From the NCBI GenBank assembly GCA_002404015.1, contig DHIW01000012.1, positions 1 to 13,035 of the forward strand: 13,035 bases of DNA, given 5' to 3'. Position 1 is the stretch's first letter; every line of letters starts with the position of its first letter. Below the pieces are notes generated by a model, which did no database searches, was not told where the DNA came from, and saw only the letters and a list, made by a program, of their open reading frames with translations. Position numbers and translations under genes: made by a program. The stretch is from Chloroflexi bacterium UBA4736. Its GTDB lineage: Bacteria > Chloroflexota > Dormibacteria > Dormibacterales > Dormibacteraceae. This document shows positions 6,451 through 13,035 of the stretch, one piece after another.

Positions 6451-7371
6451 TCAGAAACCTCGACGGCGGAGGTACTCGCGGTTCGCCCGCTGGTCCGCCA
6501 CCGGCTTGCCAGGCGGGGTGGCGGGGTCGGGCAGGATGTCCTGCTCCACCACGAGCCACCCCGAGTAGGCCGGTCGCAGCGCGTCCAGCACTCCATCGAC
6601 ATCGAGGTCACCGTCGCCCAGGCGGCAAAATGCCTGCAGGCGCCAGATCCCGGCCACGGGGGTCGCCTCTCGCACTATCTGGTCCACAACCGCACGGCGC
6701 GCATCCTTCAGGTGCATGTGGTTGATGCGACCCGCCCATTCGCCCAGGGCGCGCACCGGGTCACCACCGCCCAGCAGCAGGTGGCCGGTATCCAGGCAGA
6801 GGTTGGTCGAGGTCAGCTCCAGGAGCTTCTCGATCTCCCAGACCGCCTCGATGTAGGTGCCGGTCTCGTGGTGGAAGGCCGGCTCGTAGCCCCGCTCGCG
6901 ACAGCGGGCGACTGTCATCTCGACACCGGCTGCAAAGCGCTTCCAGCCTTCCGCGTCGAGACCCAGGCTGTGATCGCGTGCCGCCTGGCACGGTCGGGCG
7001 CGGCGGAGATCGGTGCCGGCGTCGGCGATGGTCGGCCTGGCTGCGAGGCCCCCGGTCTGCGGCTTCGCTGAATCGAACACATCCAGCACGGCGTCGACGT
7101 CGCGCATGGCGTACGCCATCCCAACCGGGTCGCTGAAGGGCAGCTGCACGAACCCGCCGGAAAGGCTGAGCCCGCGCCTGGCAAGTCCGGCGTGCAGGTC
7201 GTCTCGGTGTCCGAGATATCCCAGCGGGCCGAGGTCGATCCCGGCGTAGCCGGCCGCGGCCACCTCGTCGAGAACCGTGTCCGCGGCCGGGACATTGGGG
7301 AGTATGCCGACGGTGAGCTCGAAGGCCCCATAGCTGACCGGCGCGTTCGCAACCGCGATCCGGGCGCCCAC
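6451..7371 (-). CDS. IolE-like sugar phosphate isomerase/epimerase (TIM barrel)
   Basis: A 306-residue AP-endonuclease-2-type TIM barrel, as in IolE (inosose dehydratase) and xylose-isomerase-like sugar epimerases. Visible parts are APVSYGAFEL at the N-terminus, AAAGYAGIDLGPLGYLG, then the likely metal-binding ligands: E in FHHETGTYIEA, D in NLCLDTGHLLLGGGD, H in INHMHLKDA and E in WLVVEQD. The C-terminus is ANREYLRRRGF. The substrate is unknown; a polyol or keto-inositol is a guess from the family. The start is not firm. GTG at 7371-7369 directly precedes the conserved part, but its GGGAGG overlaps the codon. The frame stays open far upstream to 8217, but the upstream part is an unrelated small gene and the back of the zinc-ribbon gene. 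It converges on the terminator at 6389-6425. Confidence 0.82.
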   Translation of the reverse strand: MGARIAVANAPVSYGAFELTVGILPNVPAADTVLDEVAAAGYAGIDLGPLGYLGHRDDLHAGLARRGLSLSGGFVQLPFSDPVGMAYAMRDVDAVLDVFDSAKPQTGGLAARPTIADAGTDLRRARPCQAARDHSLGLDAEGWKRFAAGVEMTVARCRERGYEPAFHHETGTYIEAVWEIEKLLELTSTNLCLDTGHLLLGGGDPVRALGEWAGRINHMHLKDARRAVVDQIVREATPVAGIWRLQAFCRLGDGDLDVDGVLDALRPAYSGWLVVEQDILPDPATPPGKPVADQRANREYLRRRGF

Positions 7372-7536
7372 CTCCCGAATTCTGGATCTCCCTACGCTGG
7401 CCGTCAGCAAGGCCGCGTGGGATTGGCTCGGATGCTGGAGGACAGGCTGGGTCGCACTGGAGTGGCGCAAAGGCGAGGAAGTGAGCGGCCAGATTGCCGT
7501 TTGTCGGCTCGCCCGGCCGGGCAGCATGAGTGTGTC
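7372..7536. promoter_or_regulatory. Divergent intergenic region
   Basis: These 165 bases separate the IolE-like gene (minus) from the zinc-ribbon gene (plus), so both promoters should be here. A perfect 12-base palindrome, GCCCGGCCGGGC, lies at 7511-7522, 14 bases before the GTG of the zinc-ribbon gene, and could be an operator. I see no clear -35/-10 pair on either strand. Confidence 0.35.
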
Positions 7537-7974
7537 GTGAGCCAGAGATATGACCTGACCTGCCAGCACTGCGGGCACCCGATCCCCCCGGACGGGCGCT
7601 TCTGCCAGAACTGTGGCGGCCCGGTCAATGCTCAGACCGTGCGCCGGTGCGCTTCCTGCGGGACCTCCAACCCGAGCACCTCGCGCTTCTGCGCCAACTG
7701 CGGCAGCCCGCTTGTGCCGGACGCAACGGCTCCCGCCTCTCAGCCACCACCGCCTCCAGCCGGCACGCCGGCGCCGGGGCCGTTCGGCGGCATGAACCGG
7801 GGCGGCTGGGGCCAGGTGATCATGGGCGGCCTGGGCGGCCTCGCGCTGGGCTCCATCCTGGGCGGCGGCGGCCGCGGCATGTTCGGCGGCTGGGGTGGTG
7901 ACTACGACGGCTGGGGCGGCGGCGGCGACGGAGACTTCGGCGGTGGTGACGGGGGCGGCGGCGGCGACGGCTAA
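7537..7974 (+). CDS. Double zinc-ribbon protein with glycine-rich C-terminus
   Basis: A 145-residue protein. Two zinc ribbons stand in tandem: C9-C12/C23-C26 (CQHCGHPIPPDGRFCQNCG) and C38-C41/C52-C55 (CASCGTSNPSTSRFCANCG). A proline-rich linker follows (about 62-85), then a weakly hydrophobic Gly/Leu stretch (VIMGGLGGLALGSILGGG) that could insert in or lie on a membrane. The tail (about 110-145) is almost all Gly, Asp and Trp. Tails of this type occur on bacterial membrane or secreted proteins such as the TPM-domain family. Tandem ribbons of this kind usually help assembly or protein contact rather than catalysis. GTG at 7537-7539 is the only reasonable in-frame start. Function unknown; the reading frame is well supported by the cysteine pattern. 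Confidence 0.8.
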   Translation: MSQRYDLTCQHCGHPIPPDGRFCQNCGGPVNAQTVRRCASCGTSNPSTSRFCANCGSPLVPDATAPASQPPPPPAGTPAPGPFGGMNRGGWGQVIMGGLGGLALGSILGGGGRGMFGGWGGDYDGWGGGGDGDFGGGDGGGGGDG

Positions 7975-8000
7975 GCCCACCTGGAAGTCCGGCCGAGCGT

Positions 8001-8217
8001 CTAGAGCGCCTTGGTGTGCTTTTCGGTCTCTGCGACCAATTGCTCGATTAGTCTTCGCGACCTGCTGCTTGCGCCGCTTCACCCGCTGCATGACTTCATC
8101 GTCGTGGCCGGCGGTGCCGAAGGCGGCCTCGATCTCCTCGAGGGCGGCCAGCCGCGCTCGGCCCTCGACGAGATCCCAGAAAAGCGCTCCGGCATCCGGA
8201 CCGATCTCGTCTTCCAT
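8001..8217 (-). pseudogene. Small helical protein gene with a one-base frameshift
   Basis: The first frame begins MEDEIGPDAGALFWDLVEGR and continues with ARLAALEEIEAAFGTAG and HDDEVMQRVKRRKQQVA, charged helices typical of a small soluble protein. At about 8044-8050 the sensible reading moves by one base to RLIEQLVAETEKHTKAL and a TAG stop at 8001-8003. Removing one base joins the two parts into a 71-residue protein. Without the shift, the frame runs on through the back of the zinc-ribbon gene into the IolE-like gene, which is clearly not one protein. The cause is either a sequencing or assembly indel or a true loss. TAGGAT six bases before the ATG suggests a leaderless start. I do not recognise the family. 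Confidence 0.6.
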
Positions 8218-8229
8218 GCTCCGATCCTA
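8218..8229 (-). promoter_or_regulatory. Putative leaderless -10 box of the small helical gene
   Basis: TAGGAT (8229-8224, minus strand) is separated by six bases (CGGAGC) from the ATG at 8217-8215. It fits the TANNNT pattern of leaderless actinobacterial-type promoters and has the same spacing as at 5463 and 9819. No ribosome site is present. Confidence 0.45.
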
Positions 8230-8280
8230 GCGATCCCGCCGGCCGCGTCGGTCCGCGCTGGGCAGCGCGAACGTGGGGAG

Positions 8281-8730
8281 CTACTCGGGACCGTTCCAGG
8301 ACCAACGGGGTACCGGCAGGCCGGCCGGCACCTCGGCCCCATGGGGCGCGTAAGAGACCACCTCTCGCGTAGCCCACTCCATGTACGAGCGGAGGCCGGC
8401 CCGGAAATCGGGGTCGTCGGGAAGGCGCGCGTCGTCAGCCGCCTGCATGAAGCAGGCGACGAACCGAGGACCGAAGTCATCTCCGGCCCCCTTACCGGCG
8501 TGAATCGCGAGCATCGCCGAATGACCACCGTGCGATTCCGAGTAGCGGGCCGGACCTCCGAACACCTCGGCCCAGTAGGCAGCCAGGTTTTCGATGTGTT
8601 GGGGATTCATGCCATGAGAGAAGGGGTGGTTCAACTCGGGGTCCTGAAAGCAGCGCTCGTGATGCGCGGCGGCCAGCGCGAGGAAGGCGGGCTCGCCGCC
8701 GGCGAACTCGAACATCGAGGGTCGGGTCAT
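8281..8730 (-). CDS. Truncated haemoglobin-like protein (group II type)
   Basis: A 149-residue globin-fold protein of the truncated haemoglobin family, cytoplasmic, expected to bind haem for O2/NO chemistry. It begins TRPSMFEFAGGEPAFLALAA, followed by HHERCFQDPELNHPFSHG (the B-C-E region), then AAYWAEVFGGPARYSES, and HSAMLAIHAG with H77 as the likely proximal (F8) histidine. The C-terminal helices carry FVACFMQAADD and YMEWATREVVSY. The length suits a group II protein with a short tail. The ATG at 8730-8728 is chosen because it starts the conserved N-terminus; the open frame continues upstream only as non-coding readthrough. It is divergent from the reductase gene at 8840. A full family search would settle the subgroup. 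Confidence 0.82.
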   Translation of the reverse strand: MTRPSMFEFAGGEPAFLALAAAHHERCFQDPELNHPFSHGMNPQHIENLAAYWAEVFGGPARYSESHGGHSAMLAIHAGKGAGDDFGPRFVACFMQAADDARLPDDPDFRAGLRSYMEWATREVVSYAPHGAEVPAGLPVPRWSWNGPE

Positions 8731-8839
8731 GAACGGGATTTTCGCAACGTAGTCATCACCCTGTCGATTTCGGCGCGGCTTGTTCGATGGGTTTGTAGGC
8801 CAGGGTTCACCCGAAACCCCAAAACAAGGAGACCGAACG
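8731..8839. promoter_or_regulatory. Divergent promoter region, haemoglobin/reductase
   Basis: This 109-base gap must hold promoters for both divergent genes. An inverted repeat, GGGTTT (8789-8794) and AAACCC (8814-8819), with a 19-base spacer, lies upstream of the reductase ribosome site. It is a weak candidate for a shared operator. No convincing -35/-10 pair was found. Confidence 0.3.
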
Positions 8840-9394
8840 ATGGGAAAGCTAGTCGTAACCGAGTTCATCACGCTGGACGGCGTCATCGAGGAGCCAGGTT
8901 GGTCGTTTGAGTTCAACCGCGGCGACGAGGGCGAGAAGTTCAAGGGCGACGAGCTCAAGACGGCTGACGCGCAGCTGCTCGGAAGGGTCACGTACCAGGG
9001 CTTCGCTAAGGCGTGGCCGTCGATGACCGAGGCCGGCGGGTTCGGCGAGAAGATGAACGGCATGCCGAAGTACGTCGTCTCGACCACGCTCACGGACGCG
9101 GACGCGGACTGGAACAACTCGACGGTGATCCGCGACGACGTCGCCGGCCAGGTGTCGCGGCTCAAGGAGCAGGTGGCGGGCGACATCCTCGTCGCCGGCA
9201 GCGCTCAGCTCGTGCGAACCCTGGCTGAGCACGACCTCGTCGACGAGTACCGACTCATGGTCTATCCGATCGTGCTCGGCACCGGTAAGCGCCTGTTCGG
9301 CGATGGGATGCCTCGCACCGTGCTGCGGCTGGTCGACTCCAAGCCACTCGGCCCGGACGGCGTCTTGCTCCTCACCTACCAGCCTGCCCGGTAG
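8840..9394 (+). CDS. Dihydrofolate reductase/RibD C-terminal family reductase
   Basis: A 184-residue protein with the RibD C-terminal/DHFR-like fold, an NADPH-dependent reductase family whose bacterial members mostly have unknown substrates. Features are MGKLVVTEFITLDGVIEEPG at the N-terminus, LLGRVTYQGFAKAWP (the cofactor-binding region after strand 2), MPKYVVSTTLTDADADW, DILVAGSAQLVRTLAEHDLV, and DEYRLMVYPIVLGTGKRLF near the end. This pattern is common in YyaP/YwjB-like proteins of actinobacteria and Chloroflexi. ATG at 8840 is preceded by AAGGAG eight bases upstream. It is a single gene with no obvious riboflavin or folate partners, so a housekeeping role in those pathways is unlikely. Confidence 0.9.
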   Translation: MGKLVVTEFITLDGVIEEPGWSFEFNRGDEGEKFKGDELKTADAQLLGRVTYQGFAKAWPSMTEAGGFGEKMNGMPKYVVSTTLTDADADWNNSTVIRDDVAGQVSRLKEQVAGDILVAGSAQLVRTLAEHDLVDEYRLMVYPIVLGTGKRLFGDGMPRTVLRLVDSKPLGPDGVLLLTYQPAR

Positions 9395-9525
9395 ATTCCG
9401 TGCCCAGACAAAGCGCCGACGCGTCGGGACTCCAATCGGGCTCGGCGGGGCTCTCGCCGCTGGTGGCGGGGCCCCGCCTCGCTTGCTGTGACAACCGTTT
9501 CGCGGACGCGCATACTCGCCGTGCA

Positions 9526-9768
9526 ATGCGCGTTGCGGACCGGGGCGCTCGCGCCCAGGGACTTCGCATGCTGGTCGGGCGGTTGGCCGCCAGTTTGCGG
9601 CCGGGGCCGCCGCGCTGTCTCTTCTGCCCCGGCACGGCCAGCGATGGATGGATGATCGACCCCTTGGGACACGTCCATGGCGTATGCCTCCATTGCTTGG
9701 AGCGCACCCGTCAAGAAAGTGAGGGGGTGGCCGGACTCGGCAGCCTGCGGCAGTTCGACGGCAGCTGA
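9526..9768 (+). CDS. Small CxxC/CxxC hypothetical protein
   Basis: An 80-residue reading frame from the ATG at 9526; ATG at 9568 or GTG at 9400 are alternatives. The second half reads like a real protein: CLFCPGTASDGW, then MIDPLGHVHGVCLHCLERTR. The two CxxC knuckles could hold one zinc ion. Opposite-strand frames here are low in plausible motifs. CATACT nine bases before the ATG at 9526 resembles a -10 box and there is no ribosome site, so a short or absent leader is possible. The family is not recognised. The frame 5' of residue 30 is Arg/Ala-rich and less convincing, so the later ATG may be correct. Confidence 0.45.
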   Translation: MRVADRGARAQGLRMLVGRLAASLRPGPPRCLFCPGTASDGWMIDPLGHVHGVCLHCLERTRQESEGVAGLGSLRQFDGS

Positions 9769-9806
9769 ACCGGATCCGGACGCCCCCGTCTCGGGCCCCC
9801 GGGCGC

Positions 9807-9947
9807 TAGATTCCGGCTATGTCGTGGGAGGCCGTCGACGCAGGCTGGGGCCGGCGGGCACCGGCCTGGGCCTCCGAGCAGCTGATCGTGCCCGGGGCCG
9901 GCGTCCGAGCGGACCTCAATTGGGGTTACCTGGTCGGCCGCCGCTGA
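9807..9947 (+). pseudogene. Short leaderless frame, possible methyltransferase N-terminal remnant
   Basis: A 42-codon frame from the ATG at 9819 begins MSWEAVDAGWGRRAPAWASE, which resembles N-termini of some SAM-dependent methyltransferases. It stops at 9947 without any SAM-binding motif. The tail overlaps the end of an alcohol dehydrogenase remnant on the other strand. TAGATT (9807-9812) with six bases to the ATG is a well-formed leaderless promoter pattern, so the start may be genuine while the body of the gene has been lost. It could also be a real small protein. The family match is from memory and weak. Confidence 0.35.
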
Positions 9948-10155
9948 CGGTCAGGACGACGTTCCCGGTCTTCTGCTCCGTTTCCACGTACCTCGTCGCC
10001 TCGACCACGTCCTCCAACGGGTAGCGCCGGTCGATGACCGCTCGGTATTTCCCGGCCTCGATGAGGTCCTTGAGGAAGAGGACGTATGGACCCCACGAGG
10101 TCGGGTCTCGGAGCCTCTTGAGGCCGTCGAAGATCAGATCTAGCCCGAACTCAAA
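9916..10155 (-). pseudogene. C-terminal remnant of a zinc-type alcohol dehydrogenase/quinone oxidoreductase
   Basis: The minus strand encodes about 79 codons ending at TGA 9916. The stretch [20 protein letters not shown], then [20 protein letters not shown] and VVLTVSGG, is the standard C-terminus of MDR-type zinc-binding dehydrogenases and quinone reductases. The catalytic N-domain and most of the Rossmann domain are missing. Upstream the frame meets a TAA stop at 10156-10158, and before [10 protein letters not shown] the sequence ([15 protein letters not shown]) does not connect properly. This is a degraded 3' gene end, not a working enzyme. Its neighbour is another fragment, so 9.8-10.2 kb looks like a rearrangement scar. 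Confidence 0.75.
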
Positions 10156-10249
10156 TTATTCTGAGGTGTACAGGCTGGGTTCGGAGGTGCGGTCGTCGGT
10201 GGGACGACTTCAGAACCGTGCGACTCCTGTGCCAGGATGCGAACGCATT

Positions 10250-11146
10250 ATGACTGGCACAGACGCAACGGCTCCCCGGCGCAGACGGAGGTCCAGGCTG
10301 GTCAAAGTTGTCGCGGCAATCCTTGTGCTCCTGCTCGCCTTGATCGCGAGCTATGGCCTGTGGACGGTGTATGAGAACACGTTGACGCCCGCTGCCCTGG
10401 ATCAGGGGTCAGCGATGAACACGAATCCGTCACTGCGCGGTGAGCTCTCCCCAACCGCAGCTCGGGCGCTGAAGGCCTACGGCGGTGAGGCTGTCTGGAA
10501 AGATGCGACCGCGGCGGAGAGCACAGTGACCGTGGGCGGTCTCCTGTTTCAACTGAAGGGCATCAACATCCCGCCTCACGCAAAGATCACCGTTGATGTT
10601 CAACATCCCCATACCGTCATCGAACCCGTCGACGAATCCGGTGACATCGGCGTTCTCGACGGCTTCAGTGTGATGATCGTGGCACCGGGCGGCAGGATCC
10701 TCGAACAGCGCGGCGACGCCCGGGAGCATCTCCAGAATGCCAGCCTCAGCACGAAATGGGATCGGTTGAATCTGATGTACTTCTTGGGCTACGCCTTCTG
10801 GGGCTACTACACCCTCCCCTACCAGTTGATGCGAACTGACATCGAATGGACGGAGCTCCGGGACGGCGTGCTGCAAGCCGACTATGGAACCAACCTTCCC
10901 GTGCACAGTCGCATCCAGCGGTTTTCGTTCGACACCAGGACCGGGCTCCTCAGGCGCAATGACTACACACCTGTGGCAGCCACGCCCACTGCCAGAGTAG
11001 CCAACGTCGTCTTTGAGCATGGGGTGTTCAACGGCATCCCGTACACGTCCAAACGCCGTGTGAAGATGTCGCCCGAGCAGTACGGGTGGGTTCTGCCTTC
11101 TCCTGACTTCATCACCATCGATGTCGAGAGGTGGCGGATGCGGTGA
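10250..11146 (+). CDS. Membrane-anchored hypothetical protein with LolA-like domain
   Basis: A 298-residue protein. After a short basic stretch (APRRRRRSRLVKVV) comes one membrane helix (about residues 20-40, AAILVLLLALIASYGLW), so the rest is probably outside. The large domain contains RALKAYGGEAVWKDATAAES, VGGLLFQLKG, AHGGL-type family landmarks replaced by AYGGEA, then DRLNLMYFLGYAFWGYYTLP and TRTGLLRRNDYTPVA, and closes with FITIDVERWRMR. This order matches a hypothetical family I recall in proteobacteria and actinobacteria with an outer-membrane-lipoprotein-sorting-like fold. Its function is unknown. ATG at 10250 is preferred because the helix follows; the 72 residues further upstream lack sense. 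By eye its codons end in A/T more often than in neighbouring genes, which hints at transfer. The ribosome site is weak. Confidence 0.75.
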   Translation: MTGTDATAPRRRRRSRLVKVVAAILVLLLALIASYGLWTVYENTLTPAALDQGSAMNTNPSLRGELSPTAARALKAYGGEAVWKDATAAESTVTVGGLLFQLKGINIPPHAKITVDVQHPHTVIEPVDESGDIGVLDGFSVMIVAPGGRILEQRGDAREHLQNASLSTKWDRLNLMYFLGYAFWGYYTLPYQLMRTDIEWTELRDGVLQADYGTNLPVHSRIQRFSFDTRTGLLRRNDYTPVAATPTARVANVVFEHGVFNGIPYTSKRRVKMSPEQYGWVLPSPDFITIDVERWRMR

Positions 11147-11260
11147 GGTGAGCAGCCGGGAAATGGCCTGACCGACCACGGCCGACCGTGAATGGCACTC
11201 GCACCACGAGACCTACCTTCATGCCGAGACCGCTTGTCTGGAGTCCTGACAGGCCTCGAT

Positions 11261-13035
11261 TCACCGCCACCACGTGATTCGTGAAGCCGCGACGGCCCTG
11301 CTCACCGGCTGCTCGAGATCGGCTTCCAGGCGGGCCAGGTTCAGCGTCCATTCCCGGGCGATCACCACGGCCAGGGCGTCGCGGCCGGCGGCCACGTCCT
11401 TCGCCCAGCGGTGCAGGCAGCCGAGGGCGGCGGCTCGGAGGGCGGCAGCCGAGACCGGCTCAGCGCTTCCCGACGCCCGGCCGTCGGGATCGAGCCGATC
11501 GCCCAGGCCTTTGAGCCCCGCCAGCAGCGCCTTCACCTCGAGCCGGAGCGCCGCGGCACCCTCCGCGCAGCCGCCGGCGCGGGGCCCGAATTCGTTCGCC
11601 ACGCGCGTCATGGCGTCGCCGGCCAGCATCGCTTGGCTGCCCGCCGCCACGATGGCGACCGCCGTCTCCGCGTCGAGGTGTCTCGCCGTCTGCTCGGAGA
11701 GCAGCAGGTAGAGCGCCTCGCCGGCGCGGTCGCGCTCGCGAACCGCCTGGCGCCGGAGCGGGTTGACGTCAGTGCTCGCGGCGAAACCGAGCAGGGTGTC
11801 GAACCCCCCTTCGAGGTAGGCCGCGGCGGCGCGGTAAAAGCTCGCCACCGACCGGGACAGCTCCCGGCGGGCGCCGCGCGGCCAGAGCAGTACCCCGGCC
11901 ACGACGCTGACGGCGGCGCCGACCGCGACGTCCTCGATCCGCACCAGCCCGACCTGCCAGCCGGCCGGTGAGATCAGGTTGAAGACGACGATCAGGTTCA
12001 CATTGAATGCGGCCTGGCTGACCAGAAACCCCACCGTCGTCGCCGCGTAGGCCGCTAGGAAGATGGTGACGGCAGCGCGGCCCACATCAGCGCCGGGTGG
12101 TTGCCCGCCAGCACGACAAAGAGCCCGCCCACGGCGAAGCCGAGCACGCCGCCGGCGAGGGCCTGGACGGTGGTACGGCCGGTGCCCAGCGCGCTGGTCC
12201 GCAGAACCTGGAGCGTCCCCAGCACGACCCAAAAGGCGTGGCTCAGGCCCAGCGTCCGCGCCAGCAGCACCGACAGCGCCAGGCCGACCGCCAGGCGGAG
12301 GCTGTTGTGGAGGACCGGCGATTGCGGCTCGAGGTGGGTGCGCAGCGTGCGCACGAGGCGCAGCACGACCCCGCCGGCTCCGGGGCGTCGGGGGATGGCC
12401 GCAGGCAGGGCGATCTCCGTGCCGAGCCCTCTCCCGGCGGCGATCACGGCGTTGCCACCCAGCCCGATCGCCAGGTAGGAGATGACGCGGAGCGTGTGGT
12501 CGTCGTCGATGCCGTCGAGGATCTTCTCAGCCGGCCGGCCCTCCCGCAGCTGCCCGGCCGCCCAACGATCGAGCGCGTCGCGGTGGACCTTCCTCGCCCT
12601 GTCCAGGGCGCCCAGGTCGGGCGGCCCCCCGCCGGTCAGGACCGCGGCGCTCGCCCGCAGCGCGTCGAGCACCGCCGCAGCCAGGCGATCGCCCTCCTCG
12701 ATCCGGGGCCGAGCCTTACCCCGGGCTTCCGGGAAAGGCCTCTCGGCAAGGTCGGCGATCTGGTCCAGCTCGGAGAAGAGCTCGAAGTAGGCACGATCTC
12801 TCCGGGTGAGCCCGGCGGGTCGCCTGGCCAGCGCGGCGTATTTCTGCCGGGCGGCCTCCACCGCCCGGCGCGCCTCGTCGAGCGCGGTTGCGAGTGCAGG
12901 ACCGCGGTGCAGTACGCGGACCACCTCGGCGACCGCGACGACCGCCTCCGCCGCCCGCTTCGGCAGGCCGGCGTGCTCTGTTCGCGGCCAGAGAAGCGCC
13001 GCCGCGAGGGTCGAAAGCAGGCCGGCCAGCATCCA
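11261..13035 (-). pseudogene. FUSC-family inner-membrane protein, frameshifted and cut by the window edge
   Basis: One gene in two frames. The upstream frame (13035 to 12055) has a membrane segment (LAGLLSTLAAALLWP), a long helical cytosolic region, then SVLHNSLRLAVGL-like and HAFWVVLGTLQVLR helices typical of the FUSC (aromatic acid exporter/YccS-like) second membrane block. It reads to NHPALMWAALP near 12070 and then hits TAG at 12055. The next frame takes over at VTIFLAAYAATTVGFLVSQA and runs through NLIVVFNLISPAGWQVGL to a stop at 11261. Adding one base at 12068-12076 restores one protein of at least 590 residues. The first membrane block and true start lie beyond 13035. It is either a pseudogene or a sequencing indel. 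Substrate unknown. Confidence 0.8.

Noticed and set aside
8011..8910. Plus-strand frame of 299 codons
   Set aside because: It is antisense to the truncated haemoglobin and the small helical gene. It crosses the divergent promoter and overlaps the start of the reductase in another frame.
8731..9186. N-terminal extension of the globin frame
   Set aside because: It runs antisense through the reductase gene. The conserved globin N-terminus begins at ATG 8730.
9444..9478. GGCGGGGC/GCCCCGCC inverted repeat after the reductase gene as a terminator
   Set aside because: The eight-pair stem has a 19-base GC-rich loop and no T-run. In DNA of this composition it is weak evidence, although it lies in a suitable place.
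10034..10249. 72-residue N-terminal extension of the LolA-like protein
   Set aside because: It is antisense to the dehydrogenase remnant, rich in Ser/Arg and placed before a normal anchor sequence. ATG 10250 is the better start.
11147..11260. Gap between the LolA-like and FUSC genes searched for a terminator
   Set aside because: Only short hairpins such as CACGG/CCGTG are present, with no T-tract, so nothing can be supported.

Overview
The window is GC-rich bacterial DNA with G/C-ending codons and several GTG starts. At least three start codons lie six bases after a -10-like hexamer, which suggests leaderless mRNAs. This fits a soil-type Actinomycetota, Chloroflexota or Dormibacterota-like organism, but there is no rRNA or other marker gene, so the lineage is not settled.

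Layout. (1) 1-717: the 5' part of a tyrosine recombinase gene, its leader with a tandem palindromic repeat and a near-consensus promoter, and a tRNA-Arg(UCU). The integrase lies just past the tRNA 3' end, as at the edge of an integrated element that would extend leftwards out of the window. (2) 983-5463, all minus strand: a membrane-anchored sulfite-oxidase-like molybdoenzyme, a family III CoA-transferase, an HMG-CoA lyase, a single-domain response regulator and a receiver/HD-GYP protein. The first three are joined by 4-base GTGA and CTGA overlaps and the last two by an 11-base overlap. The transferase and lyase could activate 3-hydroxy-3-methylglutarate (or a similar acid) to its CoA ester and split it to acetyl-CoA and acetoacetate. 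The two regulators would link phosphorelay input to c-di-GMP breakdown. (3) 5630-6425: a secreted beta-rich protein of unknown function with a strong ribosome site and a textbook terminator. (4) 6451-8730: an IolE-like TIM-barrel protein, a double zinc-ribbon protein with a Gly-rich tail (divergent), a small helical gene broken by one base, and a truncated haemoglobin. (5) 8840-9768: a RibD/DHFR-like reductase and a probable small CxxC/CxxC protein. (6) 9819-10155: gene remnants, a short leaderless reading frame and the C-terminal piece of a zinc-type alcohol dehydrogenase. (7) 10250-11146: a membrane-anchored protein of a LolA-like hypothetical family. (8) 11261-13035: a FUSC-family membrane protein, cut by the window edge and split by a one-base frameshift.

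The points most worth a second look are the CTG start inferred for the HMG-CoA lyase, the internal twin-arginine motif after four membrane helices in the molybdoenzyme, the integrase control region at the tRNA, the repeated leaderless-promoter pattern, and the cluster of broken genes between 8.0 and 12.1 kb. I found no CRISPR array, IS element or clearly new defence system.
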